DNA from: Udeniomyces pyricola
Taxonomy: Eukaryota; Basidiomycota; Tremellomycetes; Cystofilobasidiales; Mrakiaceae
Length of the DNA: 64,000 nt
Direction: 5' to 3'
NCBI GenBank assembly: GCA_039545295.1
Contig: BCIK01000002.1
Coordinates: forward strand, 1,264,108-1,328,107
Part shown: positions 49,226-62,283 of the stretch, one piece after another
How positions within the stretch are numbered: the stretch's first letter is position 1
Layout: the number at the start of each line of letters is the position of its first letter
Notes under the pieces: generated by a model
What the model was told of the DNA's origin: nothing
The model's database searches: none
What the model saw: the letters and a program-made list of their open reading frames with translations, nothing else
Translations under genes and position numbers: made by a program

Positions 49226-51802
49226 TTAGCTCGCTCCAAAATTCGGCAACCACCTATCTCCTCTGCCTTCCCACTCCCCCTTTAGCCTCGCTTGTTCCTC
49301 CGCTTCCTGGGCTTCCAATCTGCGAACGCGTTCCTCGTTCTCCGGTTTTGTCTTGCCCGGCGTGAAGGTGAACGAATCGAACGAGTGCAAAGGCCGACGG
49401 AGGTAGGCCAACCGGGAGACGTAGGAGCTTGAAAACGCCGAAGACGACGTCAGGGATTCTTGTAGGATCGAGGTCGTGAAGCGGGAGAGAGGCAATGCGG
49501 TCGCTGGAGGTCATGCCAAAGGGCAAGACGAGAGCGAAACAGAAAGACACGATATCCGAGACGAAAGAGGAAAAGAAGCAAGGTCGATAAGAGTCCGAAA
49601 GCGTCAGCCTCGGACGACGATTACGAGTCAATCCCCGCGATGTGAGATTCTGGGGGGTTTGAAGCAAATGGGAACGAATGGATGACAACCACTTACGATG
49701 CGTTCCAAATGGGTCGCTTAGTTCCTCGCCGATGGAATCGACGCCGAGGAAGCAGAACGTCGCCAGGGCCGTCACGGGGATGACGAGCTTGCCAAGAAGC
49801 GAACACAGAGAGAGGGGGATGGCAAGGAGGTACAGCGAGAGCATTTGATGAAGGTGAATTGATAAGGGAAGAGGTATCGGAGCTGGGTACAGATGGCAGA
49901 AAGTAACGAGAGCGATTAGCGATACACAGACCAAGAGTAATGTCCAGGGTTACTCCCACCAAAGACCTCTGCTGAGAGAGAATCGTCCAGTAAAGCAAAT
50001 CCTACAATCATCTCGGCTCGTTATTCGGCTCTGGGTACACTCACTATCTCGTATGGCCTCCGCCTTACCGAGATTCTTGGTAAGTTCCTCGACAAGATGG
50101 ATGCAACGTTCTCTCGTTCCTTCCCTGATGACCTGGTTTGGTCCCGCTGCTGCGAGGCCCTCAAAGTAGGCGTGGAGCAGTCGCAAGATGGACAATGGCA
50201 AGTTGGCAGGCGCAGGCGCAGCAAGAGCCGAAGGTGGCTTGTAGGACGCGTCGCTATCAATGGACGCTCGGTCACGCGGGTAGGATGGCGATGGGACCGA
50301 GGCAGAGGATGGTGGCTTGAGGTGAGAGTGAAAGCGCGCTTTGTGGGTTGGACGGGGCGAGGTGGAGGTGAAACTCTTGGGTTGGTCGATTGAGCTGGAC
50401 TTTGCAGAAGATAATTGCGAGGGAAGTGGGATATGGGTGGAGTATGGCGAGGTATCGTCGCTGAAGTCGATGGATGAGCGAGGAGACGATAGATCGACAG
50501 CATCCGGGAAAGGGCTTCCGGAGTGTGAGCGATAGTTGACGTTGAGCATCGCTTCTTGCCTAGATAATTCGTCACCCCGACCCCCGCTGTCATCCATTTC
50601 GAGACCAAGAGCAAGCGTAGCGTCTCCGGTGCTATGAAGCGGTATATCAGAATCCAGCTCTGCATCTAGCGTCGAAGTGTCGAGAGTCGGACTACCCTCG
50701 CTTGCGACGCTGCCGGCGTCGCTGTTGCTGGGCGACATGGCGGCAAGATGGGGTGACCCATCCTTTCTGACTTGGCCCGGCGGTAGAGGGAGCATTTCCA
50801 TCAAGGAGCTCGATGAGTCAAATGACGGGATTTGAGTGATGATGGGGTGGGCAGCGAAGCTGACGGATGAAGGGGTGCGACGGAGAGATTGGACGTATTC
50901 TCGCGGAAGGAGTGCGTCGAGATCTCGATGGGCGATGCCCCTCTCGCCTCGAAGATGGTGGCTATGGAGAGAAAATCATAAATGATAAGGCAGTCAGTAT
51001 TTGGTTGCGTTGCGCGCTGGGGGTCGGGCTCAGTCTGCAATGGAAAAGAGGTGGGTAATGACCTCAATGCAATGGGGAACGCAACTACGAGCCCGAGCGC
51101 GTCATCGATAAGGGTTTGAACGTCCGAGGCTGCATCCTCGCGAACAGCAACCGATAGGGACAACTGGGATGGGCAGAGCAGGCAAGCAGATTGACACGGC
51201 AGATAAGCTTCGAGTTGATCTTTCTCATGTCAGGATGATGGCACGTGATTTCGGGGGGGCTCTCGCTCGGAAGGGAAACGAACTGTCCGCAGGAGAATCC
51301 GGGTCGTCGATTCGACTTGGGACCAGAGATCCCTCGCTTCAGTCCACCTCGTCGTCGAGCTGGTGCTTCTGGCACCAATCATGATCCCCGTCACTTTGGG
51401 TTGATTGTGTTTGATTCCGTTTCGTTTAGAGACAACAGGCATACGACAAGACAAGAAGAAGGAAGGGAAAAACGATGGATAGCAAGGGAGTGAGCATGGA
51501 CAATCATGAACAGCCGATTGGGAAGCGGGTACGACGACGCGAGCAAGAGATGACGATGAACCATGATGACGCGTGTGACGTGCCATCCCTCGAAGCTAGT
51601 GAGACTGACCCATGGAGAGCAAGCCAGTGAGCGAGCTGCCGACGTGGGAGAGTGTGCCACCGGAGACGAGCCTCATCTCGATGAGAGTACAGATGAGGAA
51701 GGCATAGAAGGAAAAGAGCAAGACCCGGCCGAGGACATGGGGGACGGCGGAATGCTTGAGATGCAAAGCGAGGGGGGCACTGCCGCCGGGTTTGGCGTCC
51801 AT
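49226..51802 (-). CDS. Bestrophin-like (UPF0187/YneE) anion-channel family membrane protein
   Basis: First exon 51802-51610 encodes a short cytoplasmic start and a first helix (VLGRVLLFSFYAFLICTLIEM). The following exon carries TRWTEARDLWSQVESTTRIL, the family's R-W-x-E-x-R-x-LW motif. Then comes a membrane part (ALGLVVAFPIALRSL) and a long Ser-rich cytoplasmic insert of roughly 200 residues (50260-50800). Near 50160 is LPLSILRLLHAYFEGLAAAG. The penultimate exon has LVIPVTALATFCFLGVDSIG followed by EELSDPFG, the near-invariant end of the pore domain. The last exon reads LPLSRFTTSILQESL and ends with a charged Glu/Arg-rich helix. Fungal members are thought to conduct anions; location here (plasma or organelle membrane) is unknown. 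Its 3' end lies 267 bp from that of convergent VPS16. Confidence 0.85.
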
Positions 51803-52459
51803 GGTGAGAGGAAGAAGAAAAGGGTGGTTTGGATTTGGGCAGCAGGTCTATAGGATTTGTACTAGGAACGGATTGAGTCGGTGTGGGAGGTGGCCGATCA
51901 ACTGGCTCGATGGGCAATGTTAATGGCGGATGTGCGGGATATATAGTCGATAGACTTTGAAAGGACGGGAGGACGATCGAGATTATGACAGCCTGACAAG
52001 CGAAGCTAGAAGGAGGATGATCGATGACCAGATTGAGCGCGCTTATCCGATCGCGCTGATGGTTTCCTAGGCTGTGTCACTGCACATCGCTTGCACGCGT
52101 GCTATGAAGGCGGTGTAGTACGTGTGCGGAAGTGAGGATGTCGGTGCACGGCGGCCCTGGGTGGTCGAGATGAACGCTGTCAAGCTGGGCGATGGACCGG
52201 CCGGCCGCTGGGTTGGGAACACATCTCATGACTCCATGAGGGCTGAGGAATATCATAGATATCATCAACTGCGGGTATCGTGACTTGTGGCCTGCAGTGC
52301 ATGTAGGCGCTGGGGATCTGTGGCGCCGTATGTAGGTGGACGTCCGTGCGGTCTGTGGATCTGTGACTGGCAGCTGTGGAGACGGCCAAGTGATCATGAT
52401 GATGAGGCCGATGAAGAGACGCTCCCCCCCACCTTCAACCATCAACCCATCCTGCCATC
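51803..52459. promoter_or_regulatory. Divergent promoter between bestrophin-like gene and SEC24
   Basis: 657 bases between opposite start codons. Contains GC-rich stretches and an ACGCGT at about 52095, but no gene. An imperfect C-rich leader precedes the SEC24 ATG. Confidence 0.4.
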
Positions 52460-55400
52460 ATGTCAACTGCTACTCAACTCCCCCCCGGCTGGTCACTAGA
52501 ATGGTTCGTCATCTCATACATCCCCACATCACTCCCAACCCTCTCTTTCCATCATCCGCTCGCTTCCATCGCTTCGCCCACCGAAGCCAGCACACACAGC
52601 CGCTTGTTTAGGCTTCTACGCGTACAATGTGCTCACCAACCCACCCCATCTCCTCTTTCTTCGCCTTGTCATTCGACAAACAGGGATGAGGCCGGAACCC
52701 CTTACTACATCAGTAAGTCCTACAATCATACTTGATCGCGTGCACGATCCCGTAGCGGAGACAACCGATCTCGCCGGAGCAGTCGCGACGAGATCCCGCT
52801 GAGTGCTGCTGGCTCAAGTCGACGGCGCGAAGAGTTGGTGTGCTTGCGTGTCGATGGATTTCTACCATCGTGTCATATGCCGCCTCTTCAAAACAACGCC
52901 GTCAGGGAGCCTCGATGATCCGTCATATCACGTCTCATGATCGACTCCCCGGCCAGAATTTCCTTGAAACGACGACGCCAACGTGGCATCATTTCGCGAC
53001 GAGAAACCCTCCCCTTTGGCCCATCTCCCTTTCCGGCCAACCCTGTCTTGCTCTAGACCCTCTTCAGCCCGCCCACCACCGCATCTACTTTCATCCTCTC
53101 AAATCATCAGACTGAATTTAACAACATGTTTGTTCCTTTTACCCGTACCTCTCTACAGGTCCAGACGGCGTCTCGCAGTGGGATCCTCCCTCCGGACTTG
53201 CCACTGATCAGTCCAACGATCTCCAACCTCCTGTCTCGACCACCACGGCCTCGTCCTCGAAACGTCGCCAGTATGCAGCAGCTCAAGCGGCCTACGTCAA
53301 CTCGACCTTTGATCCCTCTGTGCCCGATGTTTCTGCCGCCAACGTTTCTACCGGAGCTCCCGAGCTCTTCACGCCCGGGTATGGGCAGCAGGAGGCCGCC
53401 CCGGGGCAAGCCCCGTACTACGCGCCCGGAGCTGAGGGAGCAGGTGCTGGCTATGGAGCTCAAGGAGGGTACGCGGCCCAGCAGGACGCTGGAGCCCTCG
53501 CCGGACAGTTTGGACAGATGGGTCTCGGTGACAAGGGAGCTTACCAAGACCTCAAGGTATGTCGGAAGCTCTGTCCTTCATGACGTGCGGCCGTATCCCC
53601 TCGATCTCCCAATTTATCAGTATATGCTCTTGGATTTGCTCGACAGTACCCTTTGAACATCACCAACCTTGTCGGTATGCAACCCGACGTTCAGCACATC
53701 GAGGGAAATCCCCCCGCTATTCGTCTCCCGCCCGGAGTAAGTTCAGGTCTATGTCGTGTGTTCCCCATCCGGTCTCGGCGCTAGTATCGTACCTAGACCT
53801 GACGCGGCAACTGTCCCTTTGGTCTACCAGACAACTCTTACCGACAGTCCCGATGCTATTCCTGACCCTTCGTACATGCGATCGACCCTGAACGCTGTGC
53901 CCACGACCAACAGCCTTCTTAACAAGTCCAAGCTGCCTTTCGGACTTGTCCTTACCCCTTACCGAAGCCTTAAAGAGGGAGACGTAAGTTCACCGACATA
54001 CTCTCGTCACAGTCTGTCACAAAGCACTTGGGTCTCACTTTATTCCTGTTTTGATACTGGATCATTAGGCACCTGTCCCCGTTGTCAAGGATACGGTCAT
54101 CGCCCGTTGCCGTCGATGCAGGTCTTACATCAACCCTTACGTCACATTCATCGAGGGTGGCAACCGATGGAAGTGTCCGATGTGCAACCTTGCCAACGAT
54201 GTTCCTCAACTCTTTGATTGGAACCAAGAGACCAACCAGCCAGCGGACCGGTGGCAGCGACCCGAGCTCAACAGCAGCGTTGTGGAGTTCGTCGCCCCGA
54301 CCGAGTATATGGTTCGTCCACTCCAAGAACGACTTCAAAAAGTCGAGATGAATTGGCTCACACGATTCTCATGCTGTCCTTCTAGGTCCGACCTCCTCAG
54401 CCCCCTTGCTACGTCTTTGTCATTGACGTCTCGGAGCCGGCCGTCAAGTCGGGTGAGTAGCATGCCCTGACAATTCTCACATGCATAACCATGTCCTGAC
54501 TCCCCCCTCCGCGTTCTGGGCTCGTGTTCTTGACTCTCTTTAGGCATGGTTGCCACTGCCGCCCGCACAATTCTCGAATCGCTTGATCGATTGCCCAACG
54601 ACGATGGCAGAACCAAAGTTGCCCTCATCGCCGTTGACACCTCGCTCCACTTCTTCTGCTTGCCTGTGCGTTTGTCGTTCTTTGCTTTTGGTCGATACAT
54701 CTCTCGACAAATCCCCTATATGAACTGCATGGCTGACACTGTACTTCTATCTCTCCTCATCGAAGGCGGGCGAATCTGCCGACCCAACCATGCTCGTGGT
54801 GTCGGACCTCGAAGACGTCTTCCTACCCCGAACCTCGGACCTCCTGGTCAACATCGTCGAGTCTCGTCGTGCTCTCGAGGGAATGCTCGCCGGTCTCAAC
54901 GACATGTTCAAGGACGCATACTCACCCGGCTCGGCTATGGGGCCGGCACTTCAGGCCGCATTCCAGCTTGCGGTGCGTTCACCAAATGACCCCATCTCTT
55001 TGAGCCTTGAATCTGAAACGAAAGCGTTCAAGATCTTGTTCTAATCCACCTTGATCTCTTCTTTTCTCCTCTCCTTCTCCCCTTCCTCCAGTCCAAGATG
55101 GGTGGCAAGATTGTCACGCTGACCTCGACGCTTCCATCGCATGGCCCCGGAGCGCTCAAGAATCGTGAGGATCCCAAGGCTCTCGGCACAACTAAGGTAC
55201 ATTGATCCTCTCACAGTCCTTCATTTGGGAAGCAGATCCAAATTGTCCGCTTACTACGCATCTTCTTGACCCTTGCTTCTAGGAGTCTACCCTCCTCCAA
55301 GCCGCCTCGCCCTTCTACAAGACCTTTGCAATCGACTGCTCGCGAGCTCAAGTCTCTGTCGACATGTTCCTCTTTGGTTCTGGCTACACTGATGTTTCGA

Positions 55401-57322
55401 CCCTCAGTGCGTCTGCGCTTTGGCAAGCTCGTTTTCTGATGGACTTTCTTCAACGCGAGCGACATGCTAATTGATCCGTCCTTGCATCTTCACCTTCCCT
55501 CAATACCCTCGCTTGCACATGTCAGGTTGCCTTCCTCGATACACTGGCGGTCAGACCTACTTGTACCCTGCTTTCAGCGCCTCTAGATCGGAGGATGCTA
55601 TCAAGTTTGCCCATGAGTTTGGCGAGGTACTCGCAAGCCGAATCGCTTTGGAGGCCGTCATTCGAGTCCGAGCCTCCAGGGGTATGTACCATCCATCACT
55701 CATGATAGCACAACAAGATTTTGGCAGTGCTGCTTCGATCAAGCCGCTGATGCCACTTCCCCCCTGACTGCTTCATTCACAGGTTTGAGGATGAAGGCCT
55801 TCCACGGCAACTTCTTCATTCGTTCGACCGACCTTTTGTCGTTGCCTGCTGTGCCTGTGGACCAGTCGTACTCGATCGAAGTTGAGCTTGAGGACAACCT
55901 TAACCAGAAAGTTGTCGTCATGCAGACTGCCGTCCTTCATACTACCTGCTACGGTAAGCTTACCTTCGTCCAGTGGGTCGCAAAACATGTGTCACGGCAG
56001 TAAGCTGTACACTGACGTCGTCCGCATACCTTTAAATCCCCTCGTACAGGCGAACGTCGAATTCGAGTCGTCACTCTCGCTCTTCCCACGACCGACAACC
56101 TTACCAACCTCTTTGCATCGGCCGATCAGACGGCCATTGTCACCTTGCTCGCGTGCAAGGCCGTTGAGCGTACGATGCAGTCGAAGCTTGAGGACGCCCG
56201 AGCCGACATCATGAAGCAACTCGTTGACGCCCTCGGTGCATTCAAGTCAGCGACTCAGGCAGGCGGGGGAGGCGCGGCGACTCAACTTGCAGTGCCTGAA
56301 AATCTGCGATTCCTTCCGCTTTTGTTGTTGGGATTGCTCAAGCACGTGAGTCTAGCCATTAGTTTTGGGGACGTCGTAGATTTGCGATGACAAGCACATT
56401 GTAGACATGATCACCTGACGACCTGGCTCTCTCGCGTCCTCCTCCTCCCCCCCCCCCTTCCCNCNNCNCCCCCTTTTTCCTTTTTTTTTTTTTTTCTTTC
56501 AAACAGGTTGGTGTCAGGGAGAGCTCTTCTATTTCCCCCGACATGCGAAGTTACGCGCAAGGTCTCCTTACCACTTTCCCGTCGCAGTTGCTCGTTCCAT
56601 ACCTCCACCCGAGGTTCTATGCTCTTCACACCATGTCTGACGAGGTGAGTTTGTGTCAATCGTATTTCAAAGTCATCTCTCTACCGGAGTCTAGAACTGA
56701 CCGTCGCTATCCACTACTTTTTCGGTCGATTTCACCGCACCGTAGTGTGGCACTGTTGGCGAGAATGGGCTGATACTTCCTCCTACGCTCAACCTCACTA
56801 GCGAGAGGCTCGAGCGCCACGGTTTGTATCTCATTGAGGACGGCCAGAACATCTTCCTTTGGATCGGTCGCGACGCCGTGCCTCAGCTCGTGCAGGATGT
56901 CTTTGACCTGCCGTCGTATGCTGAGCTTCCTAGCGGAAAGGTGCGTCATATCGTCGCTTTGCTGAGACGAAGGAACAGAAGACATCGTCTGTCACCTTGG
57001 AAGACGTTTTGTTGGATGTCATGCTGATTGATTCGCTTGCTTGTCTTTCGCTTTCGCTTTGATTGATGAATTGCTGACCGAGTAGACCTCGCTTCCATCG
57101 CTTGAGAACTCGTTCTCTCAGCGGGTGAACGCCATCGTTGGCAAGACTCGCGAGATGCGTCGATCGCCTTATCGAGCGCACGTCTTTGTCGTCAAGGACG
57201 ATGGCGAACCGGCGCTTCGGGCGTGGGCCCTAAGCGAGCTCATTGAGGATCGATTCGACAAGACGCCGAGCTACTCGCAGTTTGTGTCGACGTTGAGGGA
57301 GAAGGTCAATGCGTCGGGTTAG
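52460..57322 (+). CDS. SEC24: COPII coat cargo adaptor Sec24 with an N-terminal WW domain
   Basis: Sec24 pairs with Sec23 on ER exit sites and selects cargo for COPII vesicles. The first exons (52460-52503, 52684-52712, 53159-53556) splice in phase. They begin with [19 protein letters not shown] followed by [12 protein letters not shown], a complete WW-domain pattern with both Trp, the YY pair and the final Pro. A Gln/Gly/Ala/Pro-rich region follows. The Sec24 core is full: [20 protein letters not shown] and [13 protein letters not shown] (Cys4 zinc finger), [15 protein letters not shown] and [17 protein letters not shown] (trunk), [14 protein letters not shown], a beta-sandwich, a helical domain ([20 protein letters not shown]) and a gelsolin-like end ([17 protein letters not shown]). 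The stop is at 57320-57322. About 16 exons; one intron carries four Ns in its C-tract. Confidence 0.93.
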
Positions 57323-57908
57323 AAGTGGCAGTGAAGGAGCGAGTGGAAGCAAGGCAGGGTGATGATAATGTTTGAATGGGCAGGGTCGACGGCAGGAGAC
57401 CAGAGAACAAGGGCCGGGGGGGGGGGGGGCGGCGGAGCTGGGAATTAGGGAGATCAGGGCGTCGATGTCATGTTTACTTTGTTACACGGACCTTTGAGGG
57501 GCTCTAAGATGGTGCTGCCAAATCTGTACACTTTGATCTTACCGACTTGCGTGGCCGCGCAACTGTATGACAGGTCGTTGGGTTGTGACAGGTGGAGACG
57601 AGCGTGACACGTGACAAACAAGCTGCAAGTAACAGCGCGTAGGCTTGTTCTTCCCTCTGTGATCTTGTTGCCGGTTCTGTATCAGTCACTCCATCCCCAT
57701 CGACTGATACCATCAACCTGCCATCTATCCATCTATCCATCCATCCATTCACCCCACACACTCACCTCTGCCAACCAAGCATCCTACTCTAACCGCCTGT
57801 GTCGCTTCTGATCCATATCCAGTCAACCGTCGAGCAACCCAAGCACCGGCATCTCCCTTCCTCCCCTTCCTCAATAAAGCACGAGAGCCAACCCCCCTTC
57901 CATGCCTC
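57323..57908. other. Short spacer SEC24 / BCAS3-like gene
   Basis: 586 bases between co-directional genes: 3' flank with a G-run (57417-57431), an ATCC/TCCA microsatellite (about 57722-57750) and a C/T-rich leader of the next gene. No gene seen. Confidence 0.5.
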
Positions 57909-60900
57909 ATGGCCCCATCAGCAGACATCCCTCACCCTTCCCACTCCCCAACGACCGCCGCCTTTCCGCTCATCCGACCCTCCCCAGTCTTCCCTTTGGA
58001 CACACCCATGGTCAGTCCCAGTCTTCCCGGTTTGGTCTGCTCGTCATGGCTCGGCGTCGCGTCGTATAGCCGACCCCCGCAGCAGGAGTGTACCCCAACA
58101 CCTCCCCTCTCTCATCTCTCATCAGGCAGCCCGCGACCGAGGAAAGGTCATGATCAACATCCGATGAGGTCACAGTCCCATCATCACCAATACTTCATCT
58201 TGATGCCTTCTTACAGCACTCCCGAGTCGCACATCGCTCATCTCCCTGTTGTTTCCTTCCATCTGCCAGCCGACTTGAGAAACAACCGACACCGCGCCGC
58301 TGCTCCTTACAACGATGATGACTCGAACCAACCCTCGGTCTGGGCCGGATTCGATGCGTTGCCATCGAGCAGGCGAGGTCTGTACCTGACTCGACCTCAA
58401 CAGTGAGTATTCGCCTGGGCTAGATATCTGTCAACCGTCTATCGGAAGGTCGTCACATCTCAGACAGCAGCCTCGGTCTGAAGTGGTATGAAACCTACGA
58501 CAAGTGAGGGGACCGGGGGGGGGGAGTCGTCAGCTGACATTCCGAGTCTCAATCACCTCACCTCAAATGTAGGAAGAGTCTGATCCTATGGCAGACGATT
58601 GGCTAATGTCACTTCTACCTTGTCGCTTCGTGATACAGAGTCCTCATTGTCCTCTACCCTGACAGCGTCATCATATGGATTCTCCCAACAAATGCGCGGT
58701 CGGATCCGATCGAGCTCGCCCGGATCGCGTTGGTGCTCGACAAGGGTCGGACCACCTTGGCAAGAGAGGCCAAAATTATTCCGTCGATCTTGGGTGGTCC
58801 AAGATTAGCCGTCCTGTACGTTCTAACCTCGGCAAACGGCTTGAAACTCAATCGAATATGAGGGCTCATTTTGGTTGTCCCGTCGCGTGGCCTCTTTCAC
58901 ACTAGCTTCGATGACGGCGCTAGTACTTCCCTTCAGCTTTACTCCTTTGAAACGTTGAAGCTCTTACACGCAGTCACTGTCGAAGGTCAGGCATGTCAGC
59001 TTCAAACATCCAAAGAGGCCCTCGTCCTGGTGAGCCGCCTTCCCCCTCTCAGACGCCAGTTGATTCCGCGTGCGTTGCTCACCAATGTCTTCATTAATTT
59101 GCGCTTCACCAGAGCACGGTCAACCCCGCCAATATTCATATCTACGCACCATCGACGCTCGACCCCCTCTGTGAACCCATCAAGAATCCCACGATTAACA
59201 CCCATACAGATGCTCCTACGTTTTCCCTCTCCCATCGTCTGATGGCCTATGTTTCGTCGTCGTCCCCGAAATCATCAACGCTCTACCCCTCTCACCTTCA
59301 TTCTACCCATTATCAATCTCAACAGACCTCTCTGGGAGAAGATCCCGATCCGCCCGCATCCATTTTGAGCAAGAGCGTCCCCGCCTTCAACCAAGCACTA
59401 TCTCTCGCTGGTAGGATGGCGGATGAAAGTCTAAACCGCCTTAGACGGATTTCAATCGACCCCTATCAGCCTTCGACCACGCCCTCCTCTCGCTCAGCTC
59501 ACTCATCTGCAATGTATCAATCCTCTCAGTCGCGCTCCTTCAACTCGACGTCGTCGGCAGCGACATTTGACGGCCCGGTATCGCCTCCTCCTAACGTGGA
59601 GTACATTGTCATCATCGATCTTGTTTCCCAGCCATTTCGGACGCTCGCTCACTTTCAACTCGACGCCCGAACGAGCCAACCTATTAACAACATTTCGCTC
59701 TCCCCGTCGGGGTCCCGTCTCCTTGTCTCGCAATCACCATCGACGGCGTTCCATGTGCTAGAGCTCCGATCGATGGGCGGGACGAAATCCCGACGGGGAC
59801 TCAACGTTGTAGAGACTTGTGTGCTCGATCGCGGCGTCACCAGGACTTGGGCTCGACATCTTTTGTGGCAGGAACAAGAGCAAAAGATTGGAGTCTTGAC
59901 CGGAAACGGAACATTGCGTAAGTAACATGCCTATGACTTGTTCGGAGCGTTCAATGATGTTTTGAGATGTTGACCAGGCGAGACGTGTTGGCTTGTAGAT
60001 GTCTACCCCATCGAGCGAGAGCGTGCCTCGAGCAAACTGCTTGTGAGTGATGATGTCTTCTCCGTCTCCTTTTGTTGGGACATCTAGATCTGATGTTCAT
60101 GTTTTGCATGATTTTTTCTATAGCGACGACAACCCGTCTACCGCCTGTCTATTCAACCTGACCCACACCTCGACCCTCCTATATTTTGTTTCCCTTCATC
60201 TGCCGAGTCATCGGGCCTCTTCACATTTGACTTGCCGACTCTCACGCTTTCGTATCATACGCCCGACTTGGTGTCTACGTCGACGTTGCCCTTCCATGAA
60301 TCCCGCTCGCTTCCGTCCATCTCGCCTAGCTCAGGGCTCACTCTACTTCTCTCCGCCAAAGCCAAGCTGGAGTCGGGACTTGGGCTAGGCGCCACGTCCA
60401 AGCCTGGACCTTCTTGGACGCTCGAGTCAAACTCGGAAGAGACCACGAGTTGGATCAGAGATGGTCATCACTCTGTCGGCGAAGAACCAGGTGGTAAGAC
60501 GGACGTTAAGTGCGGTCGTGGAGACTTGGCGAAGTGAGTCATTGTGCAAAAGGCGTATGGCTGGGTTTATGAAATCCCTTATCTGGATTGAAACTAATCA
60601 ATATCGCCCCGAGGGCTTGACTTCATGCAGCTGGTTGTCCAAAGCCGAGATCAACACCTCGTCACCTTCTATCCGATCACTCCCGGGTCCTCTTATCAAA
60701 TCTCATCAATTTTCTTTCTACGACTTCCAGACAGCGCCTGTCGACCTCGATTCTCTCCTCTCTCCTTCCTCGAGCACCAAGCTCGTCGTTCGAACCGAAG
60801 TTCAGGTCCTCCCAACAACCACTGGCACTGCCATGACAGCCGAGCGAAGCGACGATTTAAACTCCCGCCAGAGCCGGACTTCGAGCGAAGACGAACGAGA

Positions 60901-61315
60901 ACTCGTAAACGGTATCACCGGCTCGCTTGGGACGTCTCTACCTTCAGCTTCACCGTGCTCTATCATTCCACCATCCTACCCTAATGGATCAACCCCTTAC
61001 CATTACTCGCCGGTTTCTGCGGCGAGATCTCTAGGTCGAGGTGTTCAGATGATGCTCGGCGAGCAATTCCTTCCGAGAGTCGGCAAGAATGTCCTGAGCC
61101 TGTCTTCCTCGGCTGGTCGAGCGGCGGCGGCGAACGCTACGACCACAGCTACGAGTCTCGGATTTGATGATGCGGTGTTTGATCCAGTTGAGTTCCAGCC
61201 CGTGGAGGAAGACGTGGCGGACGGAGAGGAGGATGAGGATGCAGCGGCGTGGAAACAGGCGAGGGCTGAGGAGGATTTTGAAGAAGACTTCTTTGGTGGA
61301 GCCATGGAGGACTGA
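57909..61315 (+). CDS. BCAS3-like WD40 beta-propeller protein
   Basis: BCAS3 proteins are propellers related to the PROPPIN autophagy factors. The first exon (57909 to about 58402) is a Pro/Ser-rich N-terminus. Short exons then encode SLGLKWYETYDK and VLIVLYPDSVIIWILPTN, equivalent to the family's VL-x-LGY-x-G-x-x-VW strand. Next come LVVPSRGLFHTSFDDGAS, LQLYSFETLKLLHAV and NPANIHIYAPSTLDPL. The most telling stretch is YIVIIDLVSQPFRTLAHFQL, PINNISLSPSGSRLLVSQSP and IGVLTGNGTLHVYPIERE, matching BCAS3's I-x-x-L-x-FSPSG-x-LL blade and its H-V-(F/Y)-P-I. The C-terminus has LVVQSRDQHLVTFYPITPG, a serine-rich region, and an acidic end (EEDFEEDFFGG). Junctions near 60500-60780 are not settled because two frames are open there. 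Confidence 0.72.
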
Positions 61316-61574
61316 AGGGACAGATGGGAGACGTAGATGGATCTCGGTCGGGATCGATGGGGCTTTAAGCGCATAGTTGAGTGTCGTGCTCTGCTCGATT
61401 TCTGAATTCTTTTTCCCCCTTCGCCTCATACGCTAAGTTGCATCCATTTCGATGATCAACTTTGCTTTCGTGGTTGGTTGAACTATCAACCTTGAAACTC
61501 TATCTCTTCAACCTTCTGCGCCGAGTTTTCTTTTATCATCATGAATCGCCCGACGAGTTCGTCCGTGGTTCTTT

Positions 61575-61578
<4 letters not shown>

Positions 61579-61609
<31 letters not shown>
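61579..61609. repeat. Poly-T tract
   Basis: About 31 consecutive T in the 3' flank of the BCAS3-like gene. Confidence 0.8.
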
Positions 61610-62245
61610 CCTTTTCTCGTACTACGTTGATGGTTGTGTATAATTGCTTTTGCCCTCCCTCTTCCCCCTTCCCACTTTCTCCTGTCTCGGGCCTCCCCTC
61701 ACATTGCTTATCCCAGGCTCCCTAACGGAGCTAGCAGACCCCTTGTGCAATCAAGCTTTCAATCCTACCCATGTCCGAGTCTGATGCCAAAGTTGTATGA
61801 TGCGAAACATTTCCTTTGTCGTTCATCCGGAGTCAACCATCCGGCGGGAATCCCTTTGATGAAAATCTTACCCTACATGGCTTAACCGACTACGTACATA
61901 TGTAGATGGTTCACTCGTGGTGCGTAAGTGATCATGGTATGCAATGACGCCGAAAGAAGACCGAGAATGCCATCATCCTGACGGCCAGCGGATAGAATAT
62001 TCAAGCGACAGCTAGCCTGGTTGAGATCATTCGAGACGATCACAATCGATGAGATCGACACTTCCGCAGTATATATATATATATACAAAAAGGCACACGA
62101 TCAGAGAGAGGAACGATGCAAAACAGGTGAGAGAGAGAGAGAAAATAATCGTTTCCGAAATATTATGATCATGATGGATCTAGCTATGCGGTTCCCACAA
62201 GCTGGGTTGGTAGTACAATCAATGAGAAAAACGGGAGGAGACCTG

Positions 62246-62281
<36 letters not shown>
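62246..62281. repeat. Poly-A tract
   Basis: About 35 consecutive A in the convergent spacer between the BCAS3-like gene and the permease. Confidence 0.8.
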
Positions 62282-62283
<2 letters not shown>

